Part shown: piece by piece, positions 52,823-62,465 of the stretch
How the letters are laid out: each line of letters starts with the position of its first letter
Position numbering within the stretch: position 1 is the stretch's first letter
Origin: Flagellimonas eckloniae
Lineage (GTDB): Bacteria; Bacteroidota; Bacteroidia; Flavobacteriales; Flavobacteriaceae
DNA length: 64,000 nucleotides
Direction of reading: 5' to 3'
Assembly (NCBI RefSeq): GCF_001413955.1
Contig: NZ_LCTZ01000002.1
Location: forward strand, 2,652,501-2,716,500
Notes under the pieces: generated by a model
The model's input: only the letters and a program-made list of their open reading frames with translations
What the model was told of the DNA's origin: nothing
Database searches by the model: none
Made by a program: the position numbers and the translations under genes

Positions 52823-53076
52823 AATTGAAATACATAATCGTTCTAATTGTGTTACTCTCATTTGGCTTGATCATCTATGGATTCAGTATTAAAAAAGATG
52901 ACCCATTAAAAGCAAATAAATTTATAGGATCAGGTACTGTAGGACTTTTCTTTGTGGCAATGCCGCTTTTTTTGATAAAAGAAAGCAAAGGTAAAAACAT
53001 GAAAGATTACATGTTAACCCATGAGAACATTAAAAAAATGCAAGGTAAAAAGGACAAAAACACTGAAAATCAATAA
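52819..53076 (+). CDS. Small two-helix membrane protein
   Basis: 85 residues. Two hydrophobic segments (4-22, YIIVLIVLLSFGLIIYGF, and about 38-55, GSGTVGLFFVAMPLFLI) are followed by a charged tail rich in Lys. The ATG overlaps the ClC stop codon by 4 bp (ATGA), so it is translated with ClC and may be its partner. No known family recognised. Confidence 0.7.
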   Translation: MKLKYIIVLIVLLSFGLIIYGFSIKKDDPLKANKFIGSGTVGLFFVAMPLFLIKESKGKNMKDYMLTHENIKKMQGKKDKNTENQ

Positions 53077-53158
53077 TTTTCATAAGATTTAAAGTTTATT
53101 TCATCCAGATAAATCGAAAATACCCTAATTTAGTATTTTAACATTTACATTATTTTTA

Positions 53159-53350
53159 ATGACTGGTACAGTAAAATTTTTTAATGGATCCAAAGGTTTT
53201 GGGTTTATTACCAACGACGACACAGGAAAGGACATTTTTGTTCATGTTACGGCATTGAACGGATTGGAACTAAACGAAGGCGACAAAGTAGAATACCAAG
53301 AAGAAGAAGGAAGAAAAGGAATGGTTGCTGCACAAGTGCAGATAATCTGA
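53159..53350 (+). CDS. Cold shock protein
   Basis: 63 residues, a single cold-shock domain. RNP1 is KGFGFI (GSKGFGFITND), RNP2 is DIFVHVTAL, and VKFFNGSKG is the usual start. It binds single-stranded RNA/DNA and relieves RNA structure. Bacteroidetes CspA-like proteins are often this short. A terminator lies 28 bp after its stop. The 82-bp leader is AT-rich. Confidence 0.95.
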   Translation: MTGTVKFFNGSKGFGFITNDDTGKDIFVHVTALNGLELNEGDKVEYQEEEGRKGMVAAQVQII

Positions 53351-53377
53351 TAACAATATTGTATTCTTAATTTGATT

Positions 53378-53408
53378 TAACCCTGATGGTTTCATCGGGG
53401 TTTTTTTA
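53378..53408 (+). terminator. Terminator after the cold shock gene
   Basis: AACCCTGATG pairs with CATCGGGGTT, 10 positions with one T-G, around a 4-nt loop, followed by seven T residues. Its T-run touches the end of the convergent tadA gene. Confidence 0.85.
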
Positions 53409-53409
53409 T

Positions 53410-53859
53410 TTAGTTGAGATTACGCCTTTGTATAAAAAACCGCTTCAACAATTCTGAGGCCTCATTTTCCAAAACTCCACCAACCAGCTCTGTTTTAGGA
53501 TGTAAATTCCCTCCCATTACACTAAAACCGCGCTCCAAATCCGAAGCACCATAAACTACTTTGGAAATCTGACTCCAGTACAAGGCTCCGGCACACATCT
53601 GGCATGGTTCAAGAGTAACATATAGCGTACATCTGTGTAAATATTTACCTCCCAAAAAATTTGCGGCAGCCGTTATTGCCTGCATCTCGGCATGAGCGGT
53701 TACATCATTCAGACGTTCCGTTAAATTATGTGCCCTACCAATAATTCTATTGTTCACAACCACTACGGCACCAACAGGAACCTCGCCATTTTCAAATGCA
53801 ATCTCGGCCTCCTGCAAGGCTTTTTTCATAAAATAAGTATCATCAAAAGGATTTTCCAA
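53410..53859 (-). CDS. tadA: tRNA-specific adenosine deaminase TadA
   Basis: 149 residues, normal for TadA. The zinc-dependent deaminase motif HAE has His56 and catalytic Glu58, and PCQMC gives Cys86 and Cys89. It converts adenosine 34 of tRNA-Arg(ACG) to inosine. NGEVPVGAVVV and TLEPCQMCAGA are characteristic. It converges on the cspA-like gene. Confidence 0.94.
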   Translation of the reverse strand: MENPFDDTYFMKKALQEAEIAFENGEVPVGAVVVVNNRIIGRAHNLTERLNDVTAHAEMQAITAAANFLGGKYLHRCTLYVTLEPCQMCAGALYWSQISKVVYGASDLERGFSVMGGNLHPKTELVGGVLENEASELLKRFFIQRRNLN

Positions 53860-53919
53860 TGTGTCAAAATATTTTATCAGCGGCTAAACTAAACATAAAA
53901 TCATGTTATTGATATTAGG

Positions 53920-53927
53920 TACTTTTG
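53920..53927 (+). promoter_or_regulatory. -7 box before dxs
   Basis: TACTTTTG is an exact TAnnTTTG 12 bp before the TTG chosen as dxs start. It overlaps the earlier in-frame TTG at 53925, which argues against that one as start. No -33 element is visible. Confidence 0.4.
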
Positions 53928-53939
53928 TTTTTTGATTTC

Positions 53940-55718
53940 TTGGAACGACTTTTAACACATATCAATTCACCAAAAGACCTTAAAAAGCTGTCTTTAGACA
54001 AACTGCCTCAACTTGCGCGGGAGCTTAGGGAATTTATAATTGATATTGTAGCCACAAAAGAGGGCCACTTAGGTGCCAGCTTGGGTGTGGTGGAACTTAC
54101 GATCGCGCTTCATTATGTATTTGATACACCAAACGATAAACTCATTTGGGATGTTGGCCATCAGGCATATGGGCATAAAATCTTGACAGGTAGAAAGGAA
54201 ATTTTTGATACCAATAGACAATTGGGCGGAATCAGCGGTTTTCCCAAACGAAGTGAAAGTGAATATGATGACTTTGGAACCGGTCACAGTTCAACAGCAA
54301 TCTCAGCCATATTGGGAATGGCAATGGCCTCAAAACTAAAGGGAGAATATTCAAGACAACATATTGCCGTGGTTGGTGATGCATCGATAGCCAGTGGAAT
54401 GGCTTTTGAAGGTTTGAATCATTTAGGTGTTACGGATGTTAACGCTTTGATTATCTTAAATGACAACGCTATTGGTATTGACCCAAGTGTTGGGGCTTTG
54501 AAAAAGTACTTGACCAATGTAAAAGCAGGTACTGCCAAGGATGAAAATATTTTTGAATGCCTTAATCTTAACTATTCCGGTCCTCTAGATGGACATAACG
54601 TACATGAATTAGTGCAAGAATTGGAAAGGCTAAAGACATTAAGCGGTCCAAAATTGCTTCATATCATAACAACAAAAGGAAAAGGACTCAAAAAAGCAGA
54701 GGAAAATCAGGTGGTTTACCATGCTCCAGGAAAGTTTGATGCCACAACTGGAGAACGACTTAAAAAATCGGAAGAAATAAAACCTCCAAAATACCAGGAC
54801 GTTTTTGGTCACACCTTGGTTGAATTGGCTAAAAAAAATAAAAAGATTGTAGGTATCACTCCTGCAATGCCAACAGGAAGCTCCTTGAAATTTATGATGG
54901 ATGAGCTTCCCAAAAGGGCTTTTGATGTGGGAATCGCTGAACAACATGCAGTTACCCTCGCCGCTGGAATGGCTACGCAAGGGCTTGTCCCTTTTTGTAA
55001 TATCTACTCTACTTTTCTCCAACGGGCCTATGATCAGGTAATCCATGATGTTGCTTTGCAAAATTTACCAGTAATCTTTTGCTTGGATAGGGCTGGACTT
55101 GTTGGGCAAGATGGACCGACGCATCACGGTGTTTTTGACATTGCTTATTTGCGATGTATTCCCAACCTTATAGTGTTTGCGCCAATGAATGAAATGGAGT
55201 TGCGGGATATCATGTATACAGCGCAGTTAGGTCTAGACCATCCAATAACCATCAGGTATCCCCGCGGAAGAGGTGTTACTTTGGATTGGAGAGCTAAATT
55301 TGAACCTATTGAAATTGGTACGGCCCGCTGTCTAAAGGAAGGCTCTAAAATTGCTGTTCTTACCATAGGTCATATCGGAAATCAATTTGCAGAAGTATTG
55401 AAAAATTTGGATAGTGTTGGTTTAATAGGGCATTTTGATATGCGGTTTGTAAAACCCTTGGCTAAAAACACACTTAGGTCTATTTTTGAAAAATATGACC
55501 ATATCATTACTATTGAGGATGGTTGCAAAACTGGAGGTTTTGGTTCTGCAGTGTTGGAATTTGCAAATGAAGCTAAGTTTTCAAAACCTGTTAAAATTTT
55601 TGGCGTTCTGGACAGCTTTGTTGAACATGGAACAATACAGGAAACTCATAAGATTGCTGGTATGGATTTTGATGCAATTCAAACTTATATTAAATCAACC
55701 TTGACCACATGCGATTAA
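53940..55718 (+). CDS. dxs: 1-deoxy-D-xylulose-5-phosphate synthase
   Basis: 592 residues. This thiamine-diphosphate enzyme makes DXP from pyruvate and glyceraldehyde 3-phosphate, the first step of the MEP isoprenoid pathway and feeder of the carotenoid genes at 36.9-39 kb. TKEGHLGASLGVVELTIALH and GDASIASGMAFEGLNH hold the substrate and ThDP-binding residues; GIAEQHAVTLAAGMA and DRAGLVGQDGPTHHG are conserved C-terminal signatures. There is no ATG in frame before the conserved part; TTG 53940 gives the usual short N-terminus, TTG 53925 is the alternative. The next gene starts 10 bp before its stop. Confidence 0.95.
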   Translation: MERLLTHINSPKDLKKLSLDKLPQLARELREFIIDIVATKEGHLGASLGVVELTIALHYVFDTPNDKLIWDVGHQAYGHKILTGRKEIFDTNRQLGGISGFPKRSESEYDDFGTGHSSTAISAILGMAMASKLKGEYSRQHIAVVGDASIASGMAFEGLNHLGVTDVNALIILNDNAIGIDPSVGALKKYLTNVKAGTAKDENIFECLNLNYSGPLDGHNVHELVQELERLKTLSGPKLLHIITTKGKGLKKAEENQVVYHAPGKFDATTGERLKKSEEIKPPKYQDVFGHTLVELAKKNKKIVGITPAMPTGSSLKFMMDELPKRAFDVGIAEQHAVTLAAGMATQGLVPFCNIYSTFLQRAYDQVIHDVALQNLPVIFCLDRAGLVGQDGPTHHGVFDIAYLRCIPNLIVFAPMNEMELRDIMYTAQLGLDHPITIRYPRGRGVTLDWRAKFEPIEIGTARCLKEGSKIAVLTIGHIGNQFAEVLKNLDSVGLIGHFDMRFVKPLAKNTLRSIFEKYDHIITIEDGCKTGGFGSAVLEFANEAKFSKPVKIFGVLDSFVEHGTIQETHKIAGMDFDAIQTYIKSTLTTCD

Positions 55719-56767
55719 TTTGTTTTATTGCTGTACTTCTATCCGCTTTGTCTGCCGTTAATGCCCAGGTAAATTTATCAAGGGTATTTGACACAGATAC
55801 CACTTCAAATGATTTTCAAGTAGTGCGGATAAAAGAAGTAAAACTAAAATATGTTACTAGAGCTGCTAAGCGGACCGACCCAAGAACAATCTTGAACCGT
55901 GTAAAACCATTGAGCAAAAAATATAAGCGCTTTGTGCCAACATCCTTTTGGGATAAAAAAAATGAATTTGGACTCAACATTAACGAGGTTGCTTTTGTAA
56001 ACTGGAATGCCGGTGGAGATAATTCAGTTTCCGCTTTGGCCAATGCAAGTTTTACACGAAATTATAAATTCCGTTATCTTAATTGGAACAACGAATTGCG
56101 TTTGCGATACGGCCTAAACGCGCAGGAAGGGAGACAACTTAGAAAAACTGATGATCAAATAAGAATATCTTCAACCATCGGTTTTAGAAAGGATACAATC
56201 ACCAATTGGTATTTTTCGGTAAAGGCAAACTTCAACACACAATTTTCCAATGGTTTTAAATATCCCAACAGAACTACTCCTATTTCAAGGTTTATGTCTC
56301 CGGGATATCTTTTTTTGGGTGTGGGAACATCCTATATTCCCGAAGGGAAAAAGTTTAACCTATATATTTCCCCAATTACTCAAAAAGCAACATTTGTTAC
56401 GGATGAAAATTTGTCCAACCAAGGTGCATTTGGGGTTGAAGAAGGGGAACACGTATTTATGGAACTTGGGTTTCTAATTACCAATACCTGGGAGAAAGAA
56501 ATCATAAAAAATGTAATAATGAGCCATCGGGTAAACCTATATACCGATTACCTCATTAGCTTTGGTAATATTGATGTGGATTGGGAAATGAACTTCAATC
56601 TAAAGGTGAACAAACATATCAATGCAAACATTGGAACCCACCTTATATATGATGATGACATTAAGTTTGATGAAGTAGTGGCCGATGATGGAACCGTTAC
56701 AGACCCCGGTATACCAAGAATACAATTTAAACAATTGCTGGGGGTGGGCCTTACCTATGCTTTTTAA
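55709..56767 (+). CDS. DUF3078 family outer-membrane-like protein
   Basis: 352 residues. A signal peptide (cleavage near AVNAQ) is followed by a region of alternating strands (NWNNELRLRYGLNAQEGRQL, NWYFSVKANFNTQFSNGF, FNLYISPITQKATFVTDE) ending in LLGVGLTYAF, with the terminal Phe common in outer-membrane barrels. This is the DUF3078 pattern of Bacteroidetes. Function unknown. It overlaps dxs by 10 bp and ends 4 bp into the convergent dgt gene. Confidence 0.85.
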   Translation: MRLICFIAVLLSALSAVNAQVNLSRVFDTDTTSNDFQVVRIKEVKLKYVTRAAKRTDPRTILNRVKPLSKKYKRFVPTSFWDKKNEFGLNINEVAFVNWNAGGDNSVSALANASFTRNYKFRYLNWNNELRLRYGLNAQEGRQLRKTDDQIRISSTIGFRKDTITNWYFSVKANFNTQFSNGFKYPNRTTPISRFMSPGYLFLGVGTSYIPEGKKFNLYISPITQKATFVTDENLSNQGAFGVEEGEHVFMELGFLITNTWEKEIIKNVIMSHRVNLYTDYLISFGNIDVDWEMNFNLKVNKHINANIGTHLIYDDDIKFDEVVADDGTVTDPGIPRIQFKQLLGVGLTYAF

Positions 56768-58122
56768 AATTGTTTCCCCATTAGTTTGTTGTGAAAATGC
56801 ACCGCAGCACTATCCGAAAGACTAGCAACGAAACAGCAGGTGTTCAGCAAGATATTATAAATAGGTACATCGGTGTTTTTATACACATCGGGCAAACTTT
56901 GAATTAATAGTTTGTCATAATTCGTTGCGTTTCCTTCTTTTTTATTCACCAAGGCTTGGGTGTAAAAATCAAGAATATCAGAGATAATTCTATAGCCCGC
57001 AAGTTCTTTGTCTATTACCTCTGTGGATTGGTAAATTTTTTCAACACTCAGTTTTATAATGTCGTCTACCTGAGCTTTATACTTTCCTTTATCCAACAAT
57101 GCAGAATCAAAACTTCCTGTAAGAATTTCTGTTTCATTTTGTTCAAAAACTTCAACCGCATCTGTAATTAGGGTGTTTATCGCCAATGCTCTTAGATAAC
57201 TTAATCGGTCATTGGAATGCTTCATAGCATTGTATTTTTTGGTATTGATGTTTTCCTTCACCAAATTGATAAGGTATTCCAATGCATATTCCTCAGGAAT
57301 CAATCCTAAATTGATACCATCCTCAAAATCAATAATCGTATAACAAATGTCATCAGCGGCTTCGACCAAATAGGTCAACGGATGTCTGTAAAAACCAATT
57401 CCAGAATTTTTGGGATTCACAGCGAGTCCTATTTCTTCAGTAACTTCTAGAAAGAAATCCTTTTCAGACTGAAAAAACCCGAACTTTTTGTCAGCTATAT
57501 GCTTTGATGGCCTTTTGGGAAGTGACGCTTTTGGATATTTCATAAAGGCACCCAAAGTTGCATAACTCAAACGAAGTCCGCCAGGAACTCCTTCCCTAGA
57601 TTCCGTAAGCAATTTGAATCCGTTGGCGTTTCCTTCAAAATCGATTAAATCTTGATACTCTTCATTTGAAAGAATAGTTCTGTATTTTTTTCCAATACCT
57701 TGTTCAAAATAACTGCCGATTGCCTTCTCACCGCTATGTCCAAAAGGCGGATTCCCAATATCATGGGCCAAAGCGGCAGCTGCAACTATTGCTCCAAAAT
57801 CATTAAAATGATATCCATGAATTTCTGATAGATAGGGATACTTTGCTAAAATTCGTTGTCCAGCTGTCCTGCCCAAACTCCTGCCAACTACGGAAACCTC
57901 TAAACTATGTGTAAGTCGTGTATGCACAAAATCCTTTTTAGATCCTACACTTATTGGAAGCGGAATAACCTGCGTTTTATCCTGAAGACTTCTAAAAGAT
58001 GAGGAGAAAATAATACGGTCGTAATCCACTTCAAAACCCAAGCGGGTCTCCTCCTGTTCCTTTCGTAATCTTTTATGTGTATCCCCAAAACGTTTTAAAG
58101 AAAGTAAACGTTCCCAATCCAT
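56764..58122 (-). CDS. dgt: Deoxyguanosinetriphosphate triphosphohydrolase
   Basis: 452 residues from the chosen ATG; an in-frame TTG at 58155 is an alternative. The HD-domain metal motifs are THSLEVSVVGRSLG, ALAHDIGNPPFGHSG (H and D) and EAADDICYTIIDFEDG. The N-terminal segment SSSFRSLQDKTQVIP is typical of the Dgt family. It cuts dNTPs to deoxynucleosides and triphosphate. It converges on the DUF3078 gene. Confidence 0.94.
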   Translation of the reverse strand: MDWERLLSLKRFGDTHKRLRKEQEETRLGFEVDYDRIIFSSSFRSLQDKTQVIPLPISVGSKKDFVHTRLTHSLEVSVVGRSLGRTAGQRILAKYPYLSEIHGYHFNDFGAIVAAAALAHDIGNPPFGHSGEKAIGSYFEQGIGKKYRTILSNEEYQDLIDFEGNANGFKLLTESREGVPGGLRLSYATLGAFMKYPKASLPKRPSKHIADKKFGFFQSEKDFFLEVTEEIGLAVNPKNSGIGFYRHPLTYLVEAADDICYTIIDFEDGINLGLIPEEYALEYLINLVKENINTKKYNAMKHSNDRLSYLRALAINTLITDAVEVFEQNETEILTGSFDSALLDKGKYKAQVDDIIKLSVEKIYQSTEVIDKELAGYRIISDILDFYTQALVNKKEGNATNYDKLLIQSLPDVYKNTDVPIYNILLNTCCFVASLSDSAAVHFHNKLMGKQF

Positions 58123-58272
58123 AGATTTCCTAGTTTTTGAACGAAGATATGCCAAAAGTTAAATTCAACTCATGGTGCATTAAAAATATTCCCGTTTTCA
58201 CCTTATATTTCGTAACATTATGTTAACCTTGGTGCCAATTTATAATGGCATTTTTGTCATATTTCTTTTTTA

Positions 58273-60552
58273 ATGGGAGAGAACATCTACATTTTCATGG
58301 TTATTGCATTGGGAATTTTGGCAATAACCGATTTGGTTGTTGGCGTAAGTAATGATGCAGTTAATTTTTTAAATTCAGCAATAGGTTCCAAAGCTATTTC
58401 TTTTAGGACTATTATGATTGTGGCAAGCATTGGGATTGCCTTTGGGGCAATGTCCTCTAGCGGCATGATGGAGGTAGCACGAAAGGGTATTTTTAATCCA
58501 GGGGAATTTGTGTTTGAGGAAATCATGTTCATTTTTATGGCTGTGATGATAACCGATATTCTGCTCCTGGATTTCTTCAACACTTTGGGAATGCCCACTT
58601 CAACAACGGTTTCAATTGTCTTTGAACTTTTAGGGGCTTCCGTAGCGATATCTTTGGTGAAAATCATTAAAAGTGATGGGGGCTTTTCAGATTTAGCCAC
58701 CTATATCAATACAGACAAGGCAGCCGAGATAATTTTTGGGATACTTTTATCCGTGTTTGTGGCCTTTACCATTGGAGCCATTGTACAATTTATTTCAAGA
58801 CTACTGATTTCATTCGATTACAAATCAAAATCAAAATGGGTTGAATCTATTTTTGGTGGATTGGCAACGACTGCAATCATATATTTTATTTTAGTTAAAG
58901 GGCTAAAAAGTGCGGCTATTTTTAATGGCCCAATTTCAGATTTCGTTAGCTCCCAACCTCAAATTTTTGTGTTACTCAATATTGTTCTATGGACATTAAT
59001 TTCTTGGACTGCAGCAAGTTTTCTAAAATGGAATATTTATAAGCTTGTTATAGCATTTGGAACTTTTGCACTCGCCATGGCTTTTGCAGGTAATGACCTT
59101 GTAAACTTTATAGGAGTTCCCATTGCTGCATTACAGTCCTTTCAGGATTGGCAAGTATCTAGCATTGCACCCGAGAATTTTAATATGAATGGGTTGTCCG
59201 CAGCAGTACAAACACCCACTTTATTATTATTGCTTTCTGGTGGCATTATGGTCGTTACCTTATGGTTTTCATCCAAGGCAAAAAATGTTGTTAAAACAAG
59301 TGTAGATTTGTCAAGACAAGATGAGGGTGATGAACGATTTCAACCTAATTATCTGTCAAGACAGGTTGTTAAGTTTAGCATTGCCACTTTTGAGAATCTT
59401 TCAAAAATCATACCTCCTTCCATACAGCAAAAAGTGGATAAACGTTTTACCGTACCTTATACCTATGTTCCCATTACAAAGGCACAAGATTTACCAGCTT
59501 TTGACATGGTACGGGCATCTGTAAATTTAATGGTAGCAAGTATTCTTATTTCTATTGCTACGTCCATGAAGTTGCCCTTGTCAACCACTTATGTGACTTT
59601 TATGGTTGCTATGGGTACTTCTTTGGCAGATAGGGCTTGGGGGGCGGAAAGTGCCGTTTACAGGGTTGCTGGGGTCTTAAATGTTATTGGAGGATGGTTT
59701 TTTACCGCTTTAAGCGCATTTGTAGCGGCCGCACTAATTGCCTATACACTTCATTTGGGAAGGTTTGTTGGGTTGGTAGTTTTATTGCTTATTACCGCTA
59801 TAATTTTATTGCGCAATTACATGTCGCACAATAAAAAAACCAAGGTAACCAAAGCAGAAGATAGTTTACGAAGAGCCGAGAGCAGTTCAATTCAAGGGGT
59901 AATAGAGGAAAGTGCCGATAACATTGCCAATATGATCAAAAGAAGCAATAGGATATATACCTATTCTGTAAATGGTTTGGCAAGACATGATATTGAAGTG
60001 CTCAAAAAGAACAAAAAAGGAGTGAACAAAATGTCTGGTGAAATAGACGATTTAAAAAACAACATTTTCTATTTCATTAAAAATCTTGATGAATCCAGTG
60101 TTGGGGGAGCCAGTAATTTTTACATTAGTTTACTAGGGCATCTGCAAGACCTTTCCCAATCCTTGGAGTATATTTCAACGCTTGGATACAAACATGTACG
60201 CAACAACCATAAAAAATTAAAGTACACGCAGATAAAAGAACTCAAGGAACTTGATGTTGAACTGGAACAGCTTTTTAATGGAACCCAAGAAATTTTCCAA
60301 ACAAGAACCTTTGAAAAGATTCAATCCATTTTAACCAAAAGAGATGAGCTTTTAGCCATGGTTTCCGAAAAAATCGAAAAGCAGGTTGCTAGAACACGTA
60401 CCGAGGAATCCAGCCCAAAAAACACCACCTTATACTTTTCTTTCCTCACTGAAAGCAAGGATTTAATTAAGACGACAATGAGTTTGTTGGAACTATATTA
60501 TTCAGAGCACGACAGCACTATTGAGCCAGCAAGGATAGAAAAACAAGATTGA
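58273..60552 (+). CDS. PiT family inorganic phosphate transporter with PhoU-like tail
   Basis: 759 residues. The N-terminal part (about 1-520) contains the two PiT signature repeats, GVSNDAVNFLNSAIGSKA near residue 24 and AGNDLVNFIGVPIAALQ near residue 275, and ten or more membrane helices. The C-terminal 200 residues (from about 535) are cytoplasmic and fully helical, with NIANMIKRSNRIYTYSVNGL, resembling a PhoU/DUF47-like domain. The fusion may couple phosphate entry to sensing. A DUF6503 gene follows after 3 bp. Confidence 0.9.
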   Translation: MGENIYIFMVIALGILAITDLVVGVSNDAVNFLNSAIGSKAISFRTIMIVASIGIAFGAMSSSGMMEVARKGIFNPGEFVFEEIMFIFMAVMITDILLLDFFNTLGMPTSTTVSIVFELLGASVAISLVKIIKSDGGFSDLATYINTDKAAEIIFGILLSVFVAFTIGAIVQFISRLLISFDYKSKSKWVESIFGGLATTAIIYFILVKGLKSAAIFNGPISDFVSSQPQIFVLLNIVLWTLISWTAASFLKWNIYKLVIAFGTFALAMAFAGNDLVNFIGVPIAALQSFQDWQVSSIAPENFNMNGLSAAVQTPTLLLLLSGGIMVVTLWFSSKAKNVVKTSVDLSRQDEGDERFQPNYLSRQVVKFSIATFENLSKIIPPSIQQKVDKRFTVPYTYVPITKAQDLPAFDMVRASVNLMVASILISIATSMKLPLSTTYVTFMVAMGTSLADRAWGAESAVYRVAGVLNVIGGWFFTALSAFVAAALIAYTLHLGRFVGLVVLLLITAIILLRNYMSHNKKTKVTKAEDSLRRAESSSIQGVIEESADNIANMIKRSNRIYTYSVNGLARHDIEVLKKNKKGVNKMSGEIDDLKNNIFYFIKNLDESSVGGASNFYISLLGHLQDLSQSLEYISTLGYKHVRNNHKKLKYTQIKELKELDVELEQLFNGTQEIFQTRTFEKIQSILTKRDELLAMVSEKIEKQVARTRTEESSPKNTTLYFSFLTESKDLIKTTMSLLELYYSEHDSTIEPARIEKQD

Positions 60553-60555
60553 TCA

Positions 60556-61272
60556 ATGCGTAATCTTATTTTAATTTTGATTCTTTTTTGGGGCACTGTC
60601 TTTTATGCACAGGACATTTCTGCAGAAGAGTTATTGAACAAGTCGATAACATTTCACAATCCAAACCAAAAGTGGGAAAGTTTCAATGGATCATTTACGG
60701 TCCTTATGAACACCCCTAAATCCAGTGACCGGTTAAGTACCATTAAAATCGACTTATTAAAGGAACAATTTAGCTTATCTGTCGAAAAAGATAGTACTAC
60801 TTACAGTTATCTGTTTAATAAAGAAAAATGTACTATACGTTTAAATGGCTCCACAGAAATCTCTGAGACAGATAGAAAAAAACATCGACTTTCGTGTGAG
60901 CGAGGAAAAATGATGCAAAACTATTACACCTATCTATATGGCCTCCCAATGAAGTTAAAAGACCCTGGAACCATTCTTGACGATACCGTTCAGAGCAAAA
61001 CTTTTAAAGGCAAGAAATACCTTGTTCTAAAAGTAAATTATGAAGAGGAAGTGGGAAATGATGTTTGGTATTTCTATTTTGACCCCAACACCTACGCAAT
61101 GGAAGTCTATCAATTCTATCATGATGAGAGTAAGGGAGATGGGGAGTATATCTTACTCAGCGGTTTGGAAGAAATCAATGGCGTAAAAATGCCAAAAACA
61201 CGGGCTTGGTATTACAACAAGGATGATAAATATCTAGGAACTGATGTTCTGATTAAGCCTACGGTCCACTAA
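60556..61272 (+). CDS. DUF6503 family exported protein
   Basis: 238 residues. A signal peptide (cleavage near VFYAQD) is followed by a beta-rich LolA/LolB-like fold with AEELLNKSITFHNPNQKW near the N-terminus and GLEEINGVKMPKTRAWYYN near the end, as in DUF6503. Two cysteines (NKEKCTIRL, RLSCERGK) could form a disulfide. Function unknown. It lies 3 bp after the phosphate transporter gene and converges on nadD with a 4-bp gap. Confidence 0.75.
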   Translation: MRNLILILILFWGTVFYAQDISAEELLNKSITFHNPNQKWESFNGSFTVLMNTPKSSDRLSTIKIDLLKEQFSLSVEKDSTTYSYLFNKEKCTIRLNGSTEISETDRKKHRLSCERGKMMQNYYTYLYGLPMKLKDPGTILDDTVQSKTFKGKKYLVLKVNYEEEVGNDVWYFYFDPNTYAMEVYQFYHDESKGDGEYILLSGLEEINGVKMPKTRAWYYNKDDKYLGTDVLIKPTVH

Positions 61273-61276
61273 ACCT

Positions 61277-61861
61277 CTAACGGTAAAAGTTCATTTCATC
61301 CATATATTTCCAAACTGATTCTGGAAGCAAGGGTCTTACATTTTTTCCAGCCTTATGCTGTTTTCTAATAAAGGTTGATGAAATCTCCATGATGGGGGCT
61401 TCAACAACTTGAATCTTTGGATGCCCCTCAAATTTATGTTTCATCTTCCCTTCAGAAATTCTTGGGTACACATAAATGGAATAATTCTCCAGAATGGTTT
61501 CAAAGTTTTTCCACTTGTGAAAACTTTTCAAATTGTCCTCTCCCATTATAAGTGAAAAATTGTTTTCAGCAGTATATTTTTCATCCAAATGAACCAACGT
61601 ATCTATGGTATAATTGGGTTGGGGCAAATTAAATTCTATTTTGCTGGGCTGTAATTTTGGATAATCCTGTACAGCTTCAAAAACCATTTGATAGCGATGG
61701 TGGTCATCTAGCAAGGACTGTTTTGTTTTAAATGGGCTTTGAGGAGTAATCACAAACCAAACCTCATCCAAGTCCGAAAACTCCACCATATGATTAGCAA
61801 TGACCAAATGGCCAATATGAATAGGGTTGAAGGTTCCAAAATATAGCCCTACATTTTTCAT
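61277..61861 (-). CDS. nadD: Nicotinate-nucleotide adenylyltransferase
   Basis: 194 residues. The nucleotidyltransferase motif GTFNPIHIGH is at residues 9-18, and the second signature ISSTFIRKQHKAGK is near the C-terminus. It joins nicotinate mononucleotide and ATP to make deamido-NAD. It follows gmk by 4 bp; yicC-gmk-nadD is a usual order in Bacteroidetes. Confidence 0.94.
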   Translation of the reverse strand: MKNVGLYFGTFNPIHIGHLVIANHMVEFSDLDEVWFVITPQSPFKTKQSLLDDHHRYQMVFEAVQDYPKLQPSKIEFNLPQPNYTIDTLVHLDEKYTAENNFSLIMGEDNLKSFHKWKNFETILENYSIYVYPRISEGKMKHKFEGHPKIQVVEAPIMEISSTFIRKQHKAGKNVRPLLPESVWKYMDEMNFYR

Positions 61862-61865
61862 TTTT

Positions 61866-62465
61866 CTATTCTTCTTCTGAACTAGGTACCTTTGCTCCTA
61901 TAAAATCGGATACCAATTCGTAGGATTCCTTTAGGGCAACATCTAAATCATAGTTTTTGATAACCTTATCAAACTGTGGTGCCGTGGCCAGCTCAACCGA
62001 AGCTTTTGCAACCCGCATATTAATCTTATCATCACTTTCCGTGCTTCGTTTTTTCAGTCTGATTTTTAATTCATCAACACTGGGAGGTTTTACAAAAACA
62101 GCTAAGGTTTCTTCCGGAAATTTCTTTTTTATACGCAATCCACCAACTACATCAATATCAAAAATTACATTTTTCCCCTCGGCCCAAAGACGTTCAACCT
62201 CAGTTTTTAAGGTTCCATAAAAATTATCGCGATAGACTTCTTCCCATTCCAAAAAATCTTCATTCTTAATATGGGTTTTGAATTGGGAAATGGACATGAA
62301 ATAATAGTTGATGCCATGTTTTTCCTTTCCCCTTCTTGGGCGTGATGTAGCGGAAACGGAAAACGCCAGATTAAGCTCTGGTTGTTTCAGCAGATGCCTA
62401 ACAATTGTAGTTTTTCCACTGCCCGAAGGAGCGGAAAATATAATAAGCTTCCCTCCTTTTTTCAT
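61866..62465 (-). CDS. gmk: Guanylate kinase
   Basis: 199 residues. The P-loop is SAPSGSGKTT (11-20), followed by the GMP-binding region SATSRPRRGKEKHGINYYF. It phosphorylates GMP to GDP. The start overlaps the yicC stop by 4 bp and nadD follows 4 bp downstream, so the three genes form an operon. Confidence 0.96.
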   Translation of the reverse strand: MKKGGKLIIFSAPSGSGKTTIVRHLLKQPELNLAFSVSATSRPRRGKEKHGINYYFMSISQFKTHIKNEDFLEWEEVYRDNFYGTLKTEVERLWAEGKNVIFDIDVVGGLRIKKKFPEETLAVFVKPPSVDELKIRLKKRSTESDDKINMRVAKASVELATAPQFDKVIKNYDLDVALKESYELVSDFIGAKVPSSEEE

